This document shows positions 1-8,072 of a stretch of 64,000 nucleotides of DNA, piece by piece (within the stretch, counting starts at the first letter, position 1; each line of letters begins with the position of its first letter). The notes beneath the pieces are model-generated. The model made no database searches. It was not told the origin of the DNA and saw only the letters and a program-made list of their open reading frames with translations. The stretch comes from Solirubrobacter deserti (lineage in GTDB: Bacteria; Actinomycetota; Thermoleophilia; Solirubrobacterales; Solirubrobacteraceae). The translations under genes were made by a program, and so were the position numbers. Where the stretch lies: NCBI RefSeq assembly GCF_027587175.1, contig NZ_JAPCID010000002.1:1-64000 (forward strand). The letters are read 5' to 3'.

Positions 1-517
1 TTGTCTCCCTAAGTCCGCTGGCCCTCCGACTGGGGCGGGGCGAGGGGGCGCCGGCCCGGGCCGACGTAGGGGGGGGCGGCGAGCTCGCGGCCGCCCCGGG
101 CGAGGACGTCGGAGGTGCGGCCGCGCGGGCCGGCGCGACCGGGGCCGGCTTCGGCTTCGCGACGCGGCGCGGGCGCGGGCGCGGGGTCAGGGACTGGCCG
201 GACGCGGCTTCGCCCGGGGCGCCGAGGTCGAGGACGATCTCCGGGGTGAGCTCGAGGCGGGCGCCGGTGACGTGGTCCTCGGGGGAGCCGCGCCAGGCGA
301 AGGCGGCGATCCAGACGCCGTCGTCGTCGGGAGCCCAGGGCTTGTGGTCGAGGGCGGCGATCAGGCGTCGGCGGCGGCCGCCGGCCTTCAGGTGCAGGGT
401 CGGGCGCATGAAGCGCTGGCCGCGCACGCCGAACCAGCGGCCGCGGACCTCCAGCCGCTCGGGCCCCTGCCAGTCGAAGCGCTCGAGCTCGAAGGTGAGC
501 TCGTCAAGGCTCATCAT
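1..517 (-). CDS. hypothetical protein, C-terminus beyond window edge
   Basis: An open frame starts at an ATG at 517 (a second ATG follows immediately) and stays open to the left edge of the window, so the C-terminus is not seen. The first ~100 residues are a mixed charged/hydrophobic domain (start MMSLDELTFELERFDWQG) with motifs such as RRLIAALDHKPWAPDDDG. It is followed by a long Pro/Ala/Arg-rich low-complexity tail. I do not recognise the family. The N-terminal part looks like a compact beta-rich domain that scores or decorates something, but no function can be assigned. Codon use (G/C at third positions) supports this strand over the overlapping plus-strand frames. Confidence 0.6.
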   Translation of the reverse strand, partial: MMSLDELTFELERFDWQGPERLEVRGRWFGVRGQRFMRPTLHLKAGGRRRRLIAALDHKPWAPDDDGVWIAAFAWRGSPEDHVTGARLELTPEIVLDLGAPGEAASGQSLTPRPRPRRVAKPKPAPVAPARAAAPPTSSPGAAASSPPPPTSARAGAPSPRPSRRASGLRET

Positions 518-547
518 CGCGATGGTTCCCCATCGTAGGAGGGCGGG

Positions 548-718
548 CTAAGAGTCGCGGTCGGGCTCCTCGCGCGGCGCGTCGTCGCCCGGCTCGCCCG
601 CGGGGGTGTCGGGCGTGATCCGGCCTTCGGCGATCGCGCGGCCCACGGCCTGGTTGCCCGCCGTCATCTGCATGGAGCGCAGGACCTCGTCCGATACCGG
701 AACGCCGCGCCGGGTCAC
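548..718 (-). CDS. small 56-residue protein with AGN-type motif
   Basis: A GTG start at 718 gives MTRRGVPVSDEVLRSMQMTA.. and ends EEPDRDS at a TAG. The centre reads MQMTAGNQAVGRAI, similar to the 'LQRTAGNRAVARLL' phrase often found near the N-terminus of actinobacterial eCIS-core/DUF4157-type proteins. The rest is an acidic Pro/Asp/Glu tail. It lies between the hypothetical gene at the left edge and the dehydrogenase-like lipoprotein gene, on the same strand. No eCIS gene is nearby, so the resemblance may only reflect a short helix. Function unknown. It could also be a spurious frame, although third-position G/C is good. Confidence 0.45.
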   Translation of the reverse strand: MTRRGVPVSDEVLRSMQMTAGNQAVGRAIAEGRITPDTPAGEPGDDAPREEPDRDS

Positions 719-791
719 GAGCCCTCCATCAAGACGCGGGAGCGAGCCCCTGGGCGCGTTCCCGCCCGAGCACGCGAACGCGCAGCGCGAG

Positions 792-1885
792 TCATGCGAC
801 GCGGACCGCGATGATCCGGTCGTCGCCGTCGCGCGGGGAGCCGCGGCCGTCGCGATTGGACGTCGCCACCCACAACGTGCCGTCCGGCGCGGCCACGACC
901 GTGCGGATTCGCCCGTAGCGCCCGCTCAGCATCCGCGTCGGCTTCCCCGCGGACGCGCCGTCGAGCGGCACCTTCCACACGCACTCGCCCTGCAGCGCGG
1001 CCACGTACAGGTTCCGGCCGATGATCGCGGCCCCGCTGGGCGAGGCCTCCGACGTCGACCAGGTGACCTCCGGGTTGGTGAAGCGTCCGCCCGTCGGCCC
1101 GACGCCCTCGACCTCCGGCCATCCGTAGTTGCGCCCGCGCCGGATCAGGTTGACCTCGTCGCGCGCGTTCTGGCCGAACTCGCTCGCCCACAGCCGCCCG
1201 CGCCGATCCCACGCGAGCCCTTGCACGTTGCGGTGCCCCAGCGACCAGACGCGCACGTTGTCGCCGTCCGGGTCCATGCGCAGGATCTTGCCGTTGCGCG
1301 AGGACGGGCTCTGTGACAGCGACGTGTCCCCCGCGTCGCCGACGCCCGCGTACAGCTTGCCGTCGGGCCCGAACGCGATCCGCCCGCCGTTGTGGACGCC
1401 CGCCGAGCGCAACCCCGTCAGCACCGGCCGCACGCGCTCGCCCAGCCGGAAGCGCACGATCCGGTTGTCGCCCTGGGTTGACGTCAGGTACGCGTAGACC
1501 CACCGGTCACGCGCGTAGGCCGGGGAGACCGCGAGTCCGAGCAGCCCGCCCTCGCCCGCCCCGCGTGCCACGCCCGGGACCGTCATCACCCGCCGCGGCT
1601 CGCCGCCGCCGGCGTCGATCCGCAGCACGCGCGCCGTCGAGCGCTCCGCCACGAGCGCGTCTCCATCAGGCAGGAACGCGATGCCCCACGGCACGTCGAG
1701 CCCGGTCGCGATCACGCGCCGCGCGGGCGGACGCGGCGTGGCCGTGGGCGACGGCCCGGGCGTCTCCTCCGGCGTCGCCGTTGCCGGTGGCGTGGTGGGA
1801 ACCGTCCTCGCGGCCGCCTTCGGCTCAGGCTGGTCGGACCCACACCCGGCGAGGACGACAGCCGCGAGCAGGACCGACACGCGCC

Positions 1886-1889
<4 letters not shown>
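792..1889 (-). CDS. PQQ-dependent sugar dehydrogenase-like lipoprotein (glucose/sorbosone dehydrogenase family)
   Basis: 365 residues. A lipoprotein signal peptide (MRRVSVLLAAVVLAGCGSD, lipobox LAGC) is followed by a Thr/Pro-rich linker to ~residue 55, then a six-bladed beta-propeller of the GSDH/soluble aldose sugar dehydrogenase family: VPWGIAFLPDGDALVAERS, GEGGLLGLAVSP, HNGGRIAFGPDGKLYAGVGD, SLGHRNVQGLAWD, GRNYGWPEVEG. Such proteins oxidise sugars outside the membrane with PQQ, or serve as non-catalytic propellers; I see no PQQ synthesis genes here. The ATG at 1889 is chosen because it gives the lipoprotein signal and overlaps the stop of the receiver gene by 4 bases (ATGA). It is the last gene of the signalling operon. 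Confidence 0.9.
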
Positions 1890-2328
<439 letters not shown>

Positions 2329-2332
<4 letters not shown>

Positions 2333-3861
2333 CGACTCTCCGTGTCCGTTTCCGCAGGCAGAGTGAAGTAGAAGGTAGAGCCCTGGCCCGCCGGACCGTC
2401 GGTGTCCAGCCACATGCGGCCGCCGTGGTACTCGACGATCTTGCGGCACATCGCGAGCCCGATCCCGGTCCCCTCGTACTGCGAGCGCGCGTGGAGGCGC
2501 TGGAAGATGACGAAGATGCGCTCGGCGTACTCGGCGTCGATGCCGATCCCGTTGTCGGCCACACGGAAGCACCAGCACTCCCCATCGCGCACCGCGGACA
2601 GCTCGACCCGCGGCGTGGCCTCCCCGCGGAACTTGATCGCGTTGCCGATCAGGTTCTGGAACACGACCCGCAGCAGCGACGCGTCCCCGCGCACGGTCGG
2701 GAGCTCTCCGTCCAGCACGAGCTCAGCACCGCTCTCCTCGATCGCCCGCGAGAGGTCCGTGCGCACCCGCTCGAGCAGCGTCCCCAGGTCGACGTCGGTG
2801 TGCGGCTGTTCCATCCGCCCCACCCGCGAGAACGCGAGCAGGTCGTTGATGAGGTCCTGCATGCGCTGGGCACCGTCGACCGCGAACCCGATGTACTGGT
2901 CCGCGCGCGCGTCCAGCTGCCCGCCGTAGCGCTGCTGGAGCAGCTGACAGAACGACGCGACCTTGCGCAGCGGCTCCTGCAGGTCGTGGGAGGCGACGTA
3001 GGCGAACTGCTCGAGCTCCTGGTTGGAGCGCCGCAGGTCGGCCTCGGCGGTCTGCAGGGCGCCGAGCTCGGCGACGATCCGGGCGCGCATCGCCTCGACA
3101 TCCTCGGCCAGCTCGACCACCTCGGCGGCGCCTTCACTGCGCACCTCGCGGTCGTAGTCCCCGCGCGCGACCGCGCGCACCCGCCCGGCGAGCGTCTGCA
3201 GCGGGATCACGAGCTGACGCCGCAGGATGATCGCCACCGCCGCGAGGCTGATGAGGATCACGGCGCCGGTGAAGAGGACCCAGAACCAGACGACGTTCGC
3301 GTTGTCGCGCAAGGCCTCACGCGCGTCCGCCCGCGCAGGGCTGAGGCGGACCTGTAGCCGGCGCACGGCCTCCCGGAAGCGGTCGAACTGCGCCTTGCCC
3401 GCGTCGGCGCGGATGATCGAGCGCGCGTTCGCCGGGTCCGAGCGCATCTCGTTCACGGTCACGTCGGCGAAGTTGCGCTCCCAGTCACGGGCGGCCGCGT
3501 CGACCTCCTGCAGCTCGCGGCGCAGCGGCTGGACGCTGTCGAAGCGCAGGAATCCCAGCATGCGCGCGAGCGCCTCGTCGGCGCTCCGGCGGCCGTCCCG
3601 GTAGGGCTCCAGGAACGACTCGTCGCCGGAGATCACGAACCCGCGCAGACTGGTCTCCTGGTCGACCATCGCGATCACGACGTCCTGCGCGGCGAGGTTC
3701 GTCGGGCCGAGCTCGTCGACGAGCTCGCTGCGCGCGTTGGCGAGCCCGTTGAGCGAGAACGCGCTCCGGACCGTGCCGACGATCGCGACCAAGATCAGGA
3801 AAGCGACCCCGCGCGCGAACCACTGTCCCGCCCGCAGGCGCCGCTTCCCGCGGCGCCTCAC
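2329..3861 (-). CDS. membrane sensor histidine kinase with CHASE3 sensor
   Basis: 510 residues from a GTG at 3861 that overlaps the preceding stop (GTGA). Order: TM1 (~13-32); an extracytoplasmic CHASE3-type helical domain (~40-175, with DQETSLRGFVISGDESFLEP); TM2 (~185-207); HAMP with coiled linker (~208-275); HisKA with ASHDLQEPLRKVASF (phospho-His); HATPase_c with NLIGNAIKF, VADNGIGID and GTGIGLAMCRKIVEYHG. The HDLQEPLRKV H-box is the phytochrome/bacteriophytochrome-like subclass that signals to short receivers, which fits the next gene. The ATG-initiated frame extends much further upstream, but that part lies over the PP2C gene and is a shadow. Confidence 0.95.
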
Positions 3862-5051
3862 TGCGTGCGCACCACGAAAGCCGCGACGTCGTCCAGCAGG
3901 GGACCGCCGTTGAGCTCCTCCGCGCGTTCCACGAGCGCGGCGACGAGCCCCGGCGGGCCGCTGTCCAGGACGCCGCGGACCATCGCGGCGAGCCCGTCCC
4001 CGCCCAGGCGCGCGTTCCCCATGCCGGTCCGGCCCTCGATCAGCCCGTCCGTGTAGAGCAGCAGCGACCACGCCTCCGGCAGGGCGTGCTCGTAGGTCGT
4101 CCAGCGGAAGTCGTCGACGACGCCCAGCGGCGGCTCGCCCTGCGCCGGCTCCAGCGACGTGATGCCGGCTTCGGTGATCAGCAGCGGCGGCGGATGGCCG
4201 GCGAGCTGGAGGCGCACGCTGCGGCGGTCCGGCGCGACCGTCGCCATGCACAACGTGGTGAACATCCACGAGTGGTGGCGCTCGTGGCCGTGTACGACCT
4301 GCAGCGTCGGCAGCAGCTCTTCGGGTTCGCGCCCGCCGATCACGAGCGTGCGCCACGCGATCCGCAGCGACACGCCGAGCGCCGCGGCGTCCGGCCCATG
4401 GCCGGAGACGTCGCCGATGACGGCGTGGACGGAGCCGTCCGCGGCCTGGACGGCGTCGTAGAAGTCGCCGCCCAGCAGCGCGCGGCGCCGCCCCGGGCGG
4501 TAGTGCGCGTTGAGGACCAGGTTCGGGTCGTTGACCAACGGGGCCGGGAGCAGGCCGCGCTCCAGGCGTGCGTTCTCCTCGGCGTGCAGGCGCGCGACCT
4601 CGAGCTCTCGGCGCGCCTCGTCCGCGCGCAGACGTTCGACCGCATAGTGCACGGCGCGCGTGAGCCCTTGGCCGTCGATCTGGCCCTTGACCAGGTAGTC
4701 CTGCGCACCGGCGCCGACGGCTTCCATCCCACGGCGCTCGTCGTCGAGCCCGGTGAGCACGAGCACGGCGATGTCGGCGCGGTCGGTCTTGAGCTGGTGC
4801 AGTGCGGCCAGGCCATGCGCGTCCGGGAGGTCGAGGTCGAGCAGGACGCAGTCGATCTGCGTGAGGTCCTCGCGCCGCGCCTCGGCGAGCGTCGTCGCGC
4901 GCACGATCTCCATGTACGCGCCGCTGATGTTGAACAGCTCTTCGACCAGGAGCGCGTCGCCGTCGTCATCCTCGACGAGCAGGAGGCGGATCGGCCCTGA
5001 TCCAGCCGCGGTGTCCCGCGGAGCCCTATTGGCGGTCTCTGGTGGAGTCAA
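3858..5051 (-). CDS. receiver-PP2C (SpoIIE/RsbU-type) phosphatase
   Basis: 397 residues. The N-terminal receiver (~20-135) has LLLVEDDDGD, phospho-Asp in CVLLDLDLPDAHG and Lys in YLVKGQ. A coiled linker (~140-170) follows. The C-terminal metal-dependent Ser/Thr phosphatase has LLGGDFYDAV, IGDVSGHGPDAAALG, LLLYTDGLIEGR and LDDVAAFVVRTQ, with all metal-binding Asp/Gly motifs present. Such proteins dephosphorylate anti-sigma-factor antagonists in partner-switching stress pathways; no anti-sigma gene is seen in the window. First gene of a four-gene operon. The start ATG at 5051 lies about 30 bases after the fluoride-channel gene and a hairpin. Confidence 0.95.
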   Translation of the reverse strand: MTPPETANRAPRDTAAGSGPIRLLLVEDDDGDALLVEELFNISGAYMEIVRATTLAEARREDLTQIDCVLLDLDLPDAHGLAALHQLKTDRADIAVLVLTGLDDERRGMEAVGAGAQDYLVKGQIDGQGLTRAVHYAVERLRADEARRELEVARLHAEENARLERGLLPAPLVNDPNLVLNAHYRPGRRRALLGGDFYDAVQAADGSVHAVIGDVSGHGPDAAALGVSLRIAWRTLVIGGREPEELLPTLQVVHGHERHHSWMFTTLCMATVAPDRRSVRLQLAGHPPPLLITEAGITSLEPAQGEPPLGVVDDFRWTTYEHALPEAWSLLLYTDGLIEGRTGMGNARLGGDGLAAMVRGVLDSGPPGLVAALVERAEELNGGPLLDDVAAFVVRTQ

Positions 5052-5053
5052 GT

Positions 5054-5085
5054 GAGTGGTCGGCGCTCTGGGAGCCGCTCCACTC
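5054..5085 (-). terminator. hairpin at the end of the fluoride-channel operon
   Basis: GAGTGG (5054-5059) pairs with CCACTC (5080-5085), and CGGC/GCCG pair inside with a small bulge. The dyad touches the stop codon of the downstream fluC gene and precedes the next operon. No T-run follows, as is usual in high-GC actinobacteria. Confidence 0.45.
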
Positions 5086-5393
5086 TACCCAGCCCCTCGG
5101 AACGTAATCCCCAGTCCGGCGGCGGCCAGACCGAGGACCAAACTGCCCATTATGTTGAAGATCGCCGCGTTGCGGGACAGCCGGTCCGTTTCCAGCATCC
5201 AGGTGGAGAACGTCGTGTACGCGCCGACGAAACCGGTGCCAAGGACGAAGTTGTCGCCGAGCAGGCCGAGCGCGAACGCCCCGCTCACGTTGACCGCCAG
5301 CGTGCCGTACGGCACGGGCAGCGCGTAGGAGACGAGGTAGCGCGCCATGGCGCCGAGGCCGCCCGCGAGGGCCAGGGCGAGCCAGCTCGTCAT
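5085..5393 (-). CDS. crcB: fluoride-specific ion channel FluC/CrcB, subunit 1
   Basis: 102 residues with four hydrophobic helices and the Fluc signatures [26 protein letters not shown] (pore Asn) and [15 protein letters not shown] (the phenylalanine-box/TTFST motif). It exports toxic fluoride across the cytoplasmic membrane as an antiparallel dimer. The start ATG (5393) overlaps the stop of the preceding crcB paralogue by 4 bases, so the two may form a heterodimer, as in other organisms with paired crcB genes. No fluoride riboswitch motif was found upstream. Confidence 0.93.
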   Translation of the reverse strand: MTSWLALALAGGLGAMARYLVSYALPVPYGTLAVNVSGAFALGLLGDNFVLGTGFVGAYTTFSTWMLETDRLSRNAAIFNIMGSLVLGLAAAGLGITFRGAG

Positions 5394-5728
5394 ACGCGGC
5401 GTCCCAGGGCGACCGCGGCGAGTCCGAGGACGATCGACGCAGCGCCGTACATCGCCGCTTCGAGCACCCGGAGCTCGAGCAGCTCCACCTGCATCGTGCT
5501 GAACGTGGTGAACGCGCCGCAGAAGCCGGTGCCGAGGAACTTCGGTGCGCGCGTGACGACCGCACCCAGCAGGAACGCTCCGACGACGTTGACGAGCAGC
5601 GTGCCCCACGGGACGGCCAGCGCCTCGGCGACGCCGGCGCGGGCGAGCGCCCCCAGGCACCCGCCCGCGAAGACGGCGAGAAGTTCAGATGGCCGTGGCG
5701 TGGAGCGGCTGGTAGAGGCCGAGCTCAC
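5390..5728 (-). CDS. crcB: fluoride-specific ion channel FluC/CrcB, subunit 2
   Basis: 112 residues. Conserved Fluc motifs: [29 protein letters not shown] and [15 protein letters not shown], with four membrane segments. The only good start is the ATG at 5728, which makes the gene overlap the 3' end of the VOC gene by 44 bases; no ATG/GTG/TTG occurs between it and the first conserved residues (ELLAVFAGG). Paired with the adjacent paralogue, the heterodimeric arrangement is the known alternative to homodimeric Fluc. Confidence 0.9.
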   Translation of the reverse strand: MSSASTSRSTPRPSELLAVFAGGCLGALARAGVAEALAVPWGTLLVNVVGAFLLGAVVTRAPKFLGTGFCGAFTTFSTMQVELLELRVLEAAMYGAASIVLGLAAVALGRRV

Positions 5729-6032
5729 CGCCGCCGGGAACCTGCATCGCGGTGACGAGGCCCCAGCTCTGGTCCTGGACGGGAGCCGTGAACTCGACGC
5801 CCTTGGCCTCCAGGGCGGCGCGGGTCTCTTCGATGTCGTCGCACATCAGGTACAGCTCGTAGTGACCGGAGGTGTCGCTCGGATGCACCGAGAGCTCTCC
5901 GGGCGGCAGCTTGAAGATCGGGTAGCCGCCGCCGGCCTCGACGTAGTCGAGATCCACCACATCGCGCAGAAAGTCGCGCAGGGCGTCGGCCTTGTCGCCG
6001 AACATGATCGTGTGAACGCCGCGGATGCTCAT
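5685..6032 (-). CDS. VOC (glyoxalase/bleomycin resistance) family protein
   Basis: 115 residues with a single beta-alpha-beta-beta-beta repeat pair: start [21 protein letters not shown], metal-ligand-like positions around [17 protein letters not shown], and the closing [12 protein letters not shown] typical of the family. VOC proteins bind a divalent metal and act as isomerases, dioxygenases or resistance proteins; the substrate cannot be read from the sequence. The start overlaps the preceding PPOX gene by 4 bases, so they are co-translated. Confidence 0.88.
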   Translation of the reverse strand: MSIRGVHTIMFGDKADALRDFLRDVVDLDYVEAGGGYPIFKLPPGELSVHPSDTSGHYELYLMCDDIEETRAALEAKGVEFTAPVQDQSWGLVTAMQVPGGGELGLYQPLHATAI

Positions 6033-6598
6033 GACAGTGCCGGAAGCCCGTCGATGGACACGCGGTTGTGCTTGGCCTCGTAGTTGCGCATGGCGTCTGG
6101 CCCTTCTACCCGCAACCGCTTCGCCGTTGACAGGTCGCTGTGCGGGCGCTCGCCTTCATAGGCCAGCAGCGGCACGCCGTAGCCGCAGGAATCGGCGATC
6201 CGCTGCACGTGCACGACGATGATGGCGCGCCGCGCCTCGGGCGCCTCGGGCTCGTGGAAGCCGCGTTGCAGCAGCTCGTCGAACTGCTCGTCACCCGGCA
6301 GGACGACCTCGCCGCGGCCGTGCAGGCGCAGGATCCGCGGCGGGCCCTGGAAGGCGCAGAACATCACGACGATGCGCCCGTTCTCGCGGATGTGCGCGAT
6401 CGTCTCCGCGCCGCTGCCCACGATGTCCAGGTAGGCGACGGTGTGATCGTCGAGCACCCGCAGCGAGCCGATCGGACCCTTCGGCGAGACGTTCACGTGG
6501 CCGTCGGTCGCGGCCGGGGCGGTCCCGACGAAGAACATCGACTGATTCGCGATCCACTTGCGCTGGTGCTCGTCGATGCTGTCGTAGATCCGCCCCAT
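6029..6598 (-). CDS. pyridoxamine 5'-phosphate oxidase-family flavoprotein
   Basis: 189 residues of split-barrel flavin-binding fold: FFVGTAPAATDGHVNVSPKG (strand pair around the phosphate site), VAYLDIVGSGAETIAHI, GRIVVMFCAFQGPPRILRLHGRG. The subgroup with 'HVNVSPKGP..' is usually annotated as general stress or F420/FMN-dependent oxidoreductase-like; true PdxH activity is unlikely. It sits 12 bases after the BBE oxidase gene and overlaps the VOC gene, within the operon 7960 to 5085. Confidence 0.9.
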   Translation of the reverse strand: MGRIYDSIDEHQRKWIANQSMFFVGTAPAATDGHVNVSPKGPIGSLRVLDDHTVAYLDIVGSGAETIAHIRENGRIVVMFCAFQGPPRILRLHGRGEVVLPGDEQFDELLQRGFHEPEAPEARRAIIVVHVQRIADSCGYGVPLLAYEGERPHSDLSTAKRLRVEGPDAMRNYEAKHNRVSIDGLPALS

Positions 6599-6610
6599 GT
6601 GGCGGCGATT

Positions 6611-7960
6611 CTAGATGGCGTGGTTCGCGTGGACGAGCCCGTCCGGATTCACGCGGGCGCGCACGGCGCGCAGGCGCGCGAACGTCTCGGGCTCCAGGAC
6701 GTCCTCCAGGCCGACCTGGTGCTCGACGAAGTTGAGGTAGACGCTGCGGTTGGTCCACGGCTCCATCGCGCGCAGCACGCGCTTGATGGCGACCTCCTTG
6801 ACCGCGCCGACCTGGCCGTCCGTGACCAGGCCGGCCATGAACAGCAGGAAGTCGCCGTCGATGCCCGCGATCGCGCCGTGGCCCGGCGTCCGGCGACGCA
6901 GCGCGCCGCCGGCCTGGCGCAGCTCGACACTGTCGAGCGGCGAGCCGGAGCCCGGGCCGACCTGCGCGAGCAGCGCGCGGATCGCTTCCGGCGTGAGCCC
7001 GTCGACGAGCGCGGAGCGGCCGACGAACGGCATCGGCTGCTCCGGGTCCTGGTGCAGGCGCGCGAGCGTGGCAGCGGGGACCATGGCGAACGTGTCGATC
7101 TCGGGCCGGAGGTCGCGCAGCGGCCGGAGCACCGCCGGGTCGCCCTGGACCGCGCCGTCGATCATCACGACGCTGCGCCCGCGCAGGAACTCCGGGAGCT
7201 CCTCGAGCGGCGGCAGCTGCATGACCCGCAGCGAGGTCGTGACGTGGTCGGGCGCGTCCTGCGCCCACGCCGCCCACGCCGTGAGCACGCGCTCGGCGTG
7301 CGCCCAGTCCCAGAGCAGGAACCCGGCGTAGACCTCGCTCAGCGGGTACAGGCGGAACTCGAGCGCGGTGACGATCCCGAAGTTCCCGCCACCACCCCGC
7401 AGCGCCCAGAACAGCTCAGGGTCGTGCTGCGCGTCCGTGCGCACGTGCTCGCCGTCCGCCGTCACCAGCTCGATCGCGGTGATGCTGTTGGCCTGCAGGC
7501 CGTGGCTGCGGGCCAGCCACCCCATGCCGCCGCCGAGCGAGTAGCCCGCGACGCCGACGCTCGGGCTCGACCCGTGCAGCGCCACCAGCCCGTGCGGCGC
7601 CGCCTGGTCCACGACGTCCTCCCACAGCGCGCCCGCCCCGACCCGCGCGATCCGGTTGGCCGCGTCGATCTCGACGCCGCCCATCGCGCTCGTCTTGAGC
7701 AGGATCGTCCGACCGAGATCACCGAGCGGCGCCGCGTTGTGGCCCGTGGTCTGCGGCGCGACGCGCAGCCCGGCCTCGCGAGCGGCGTTGACCACGGCCG
7801 CGACCTCGTTCGCGTCCGCCGGGTAGACGACCGCCGCAGGACACTGATCGACCGTCAGGTTGAACGCTTGGCGGGCGGCGTCGTAGCCCTCGTCTCCGGG
7901 CAGCGCGACGGCGCCGCCGCAGAGGTCGCGGAGCGCGGTGGCGGGATCGATCATCGTCAT
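6611..7960 (-). CDS. FAD-dependent BBE-type (berberine-bridge-like) oxidase
   Basis: 449 residues of the VAO/PCMH fold. The FAD-binding N-terminus has VVYPADANEVAAVVNAAREAGLRVAPQTTGHN, then LLKTSAMGGVEIDAANRIARVGAG, SLGGGMGWLARSHGL and LRGGGGNFGIVTALEF. The BBE C-terminal segment ends NPDGLVHANHAI. The His in QTTGHN is the position of the 8-alpha-histidyl FAD linkage in this family. Substrates range from oligosaccharides to alkaloids and are not predictable here. The start at 7960 (MTMIDPATAL) is preferred; an in-frame ATG at 8002 would add 14 residues without support. First gene of the operon that runs to the fluoride channels. Confidence 0.9.
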   Translation of the reverse strand: MTMIDPATALRDLCGGAVALPGDEGYDAARQAFNLTVDQCPAAVVYPADANEVAAVVNAAREAGLRVAPQTTGHNAAPLGDLGRTILLKTSAMGGVEIDAANRIARVGAGALWEDVVDQAAPHGLVALHGSSPSVGVAGYSLGGGMGWLARSHGLQANSITAIELVTADGEHVRTDAQHDPELFWALRGGGGNFGIVTALEFRLYPLSEVYAGFLLWDWAHAERVLTAWAAWAQDAPDHVTTSLRVMQLPPLEELPEFLRGRSVVMIDGAVQGDPAVLRPLRDLRPEIDTFAMVPAATLARLHQDPEQPMPFVGRSALVDGLTPEAIRALLAQVGPGSGSPLDSVELRQAGGALRRRTPGHGAIAGIDGDFLLFMAGLVTDGQVGAVKEVAIKRVLRAMEPWTNRSVYLNFVEHQVGLEDVLEPETFARLRAVRARVNPDGLVHANHAI

Positions 7961-8023
7961 GGGTGACACGGTCGCCGGGCCGGGTTGCCGACGGCTTGCC
8001 ACGACCTTGCCGCGTGAACCCCG

Positions 8024-8072
8024 GGGGTGCGTCGAGAAAGCGTCCTGTGAGGACGGGTTCTCGACGCACCCC
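8024..8072 (-). terminator. long perfect dyad after the SARP-LuxR hybrid gene
   Basis: GGGGTGCGTCGAGAA (8024-8038) is the exact reverse complement of 8058-8072. Between them, CGTCC (8041-8045) and GGACG (8051-8055) form an inner stem. The right arm includes the first base of the regulator stop codon. It separates the large regulator gene from the oxidase operon on the same strand. Confidence 0.7.

Noticed and set aside
5729-6100. Fluoride riboswitch for the crcB pair
   Set aside because: The crcB genes overlap upstream coding sequence, and I see no riboswitch-like conserved core upstream of them or of the operon start.
6140-7966. A 608-codon plus-strand frame over the PPOX and BBE genes
   Set aside because: Low-complexity Arg/Asp/His/Val sequence without any family signature; the minus-strand genes are well conserved.
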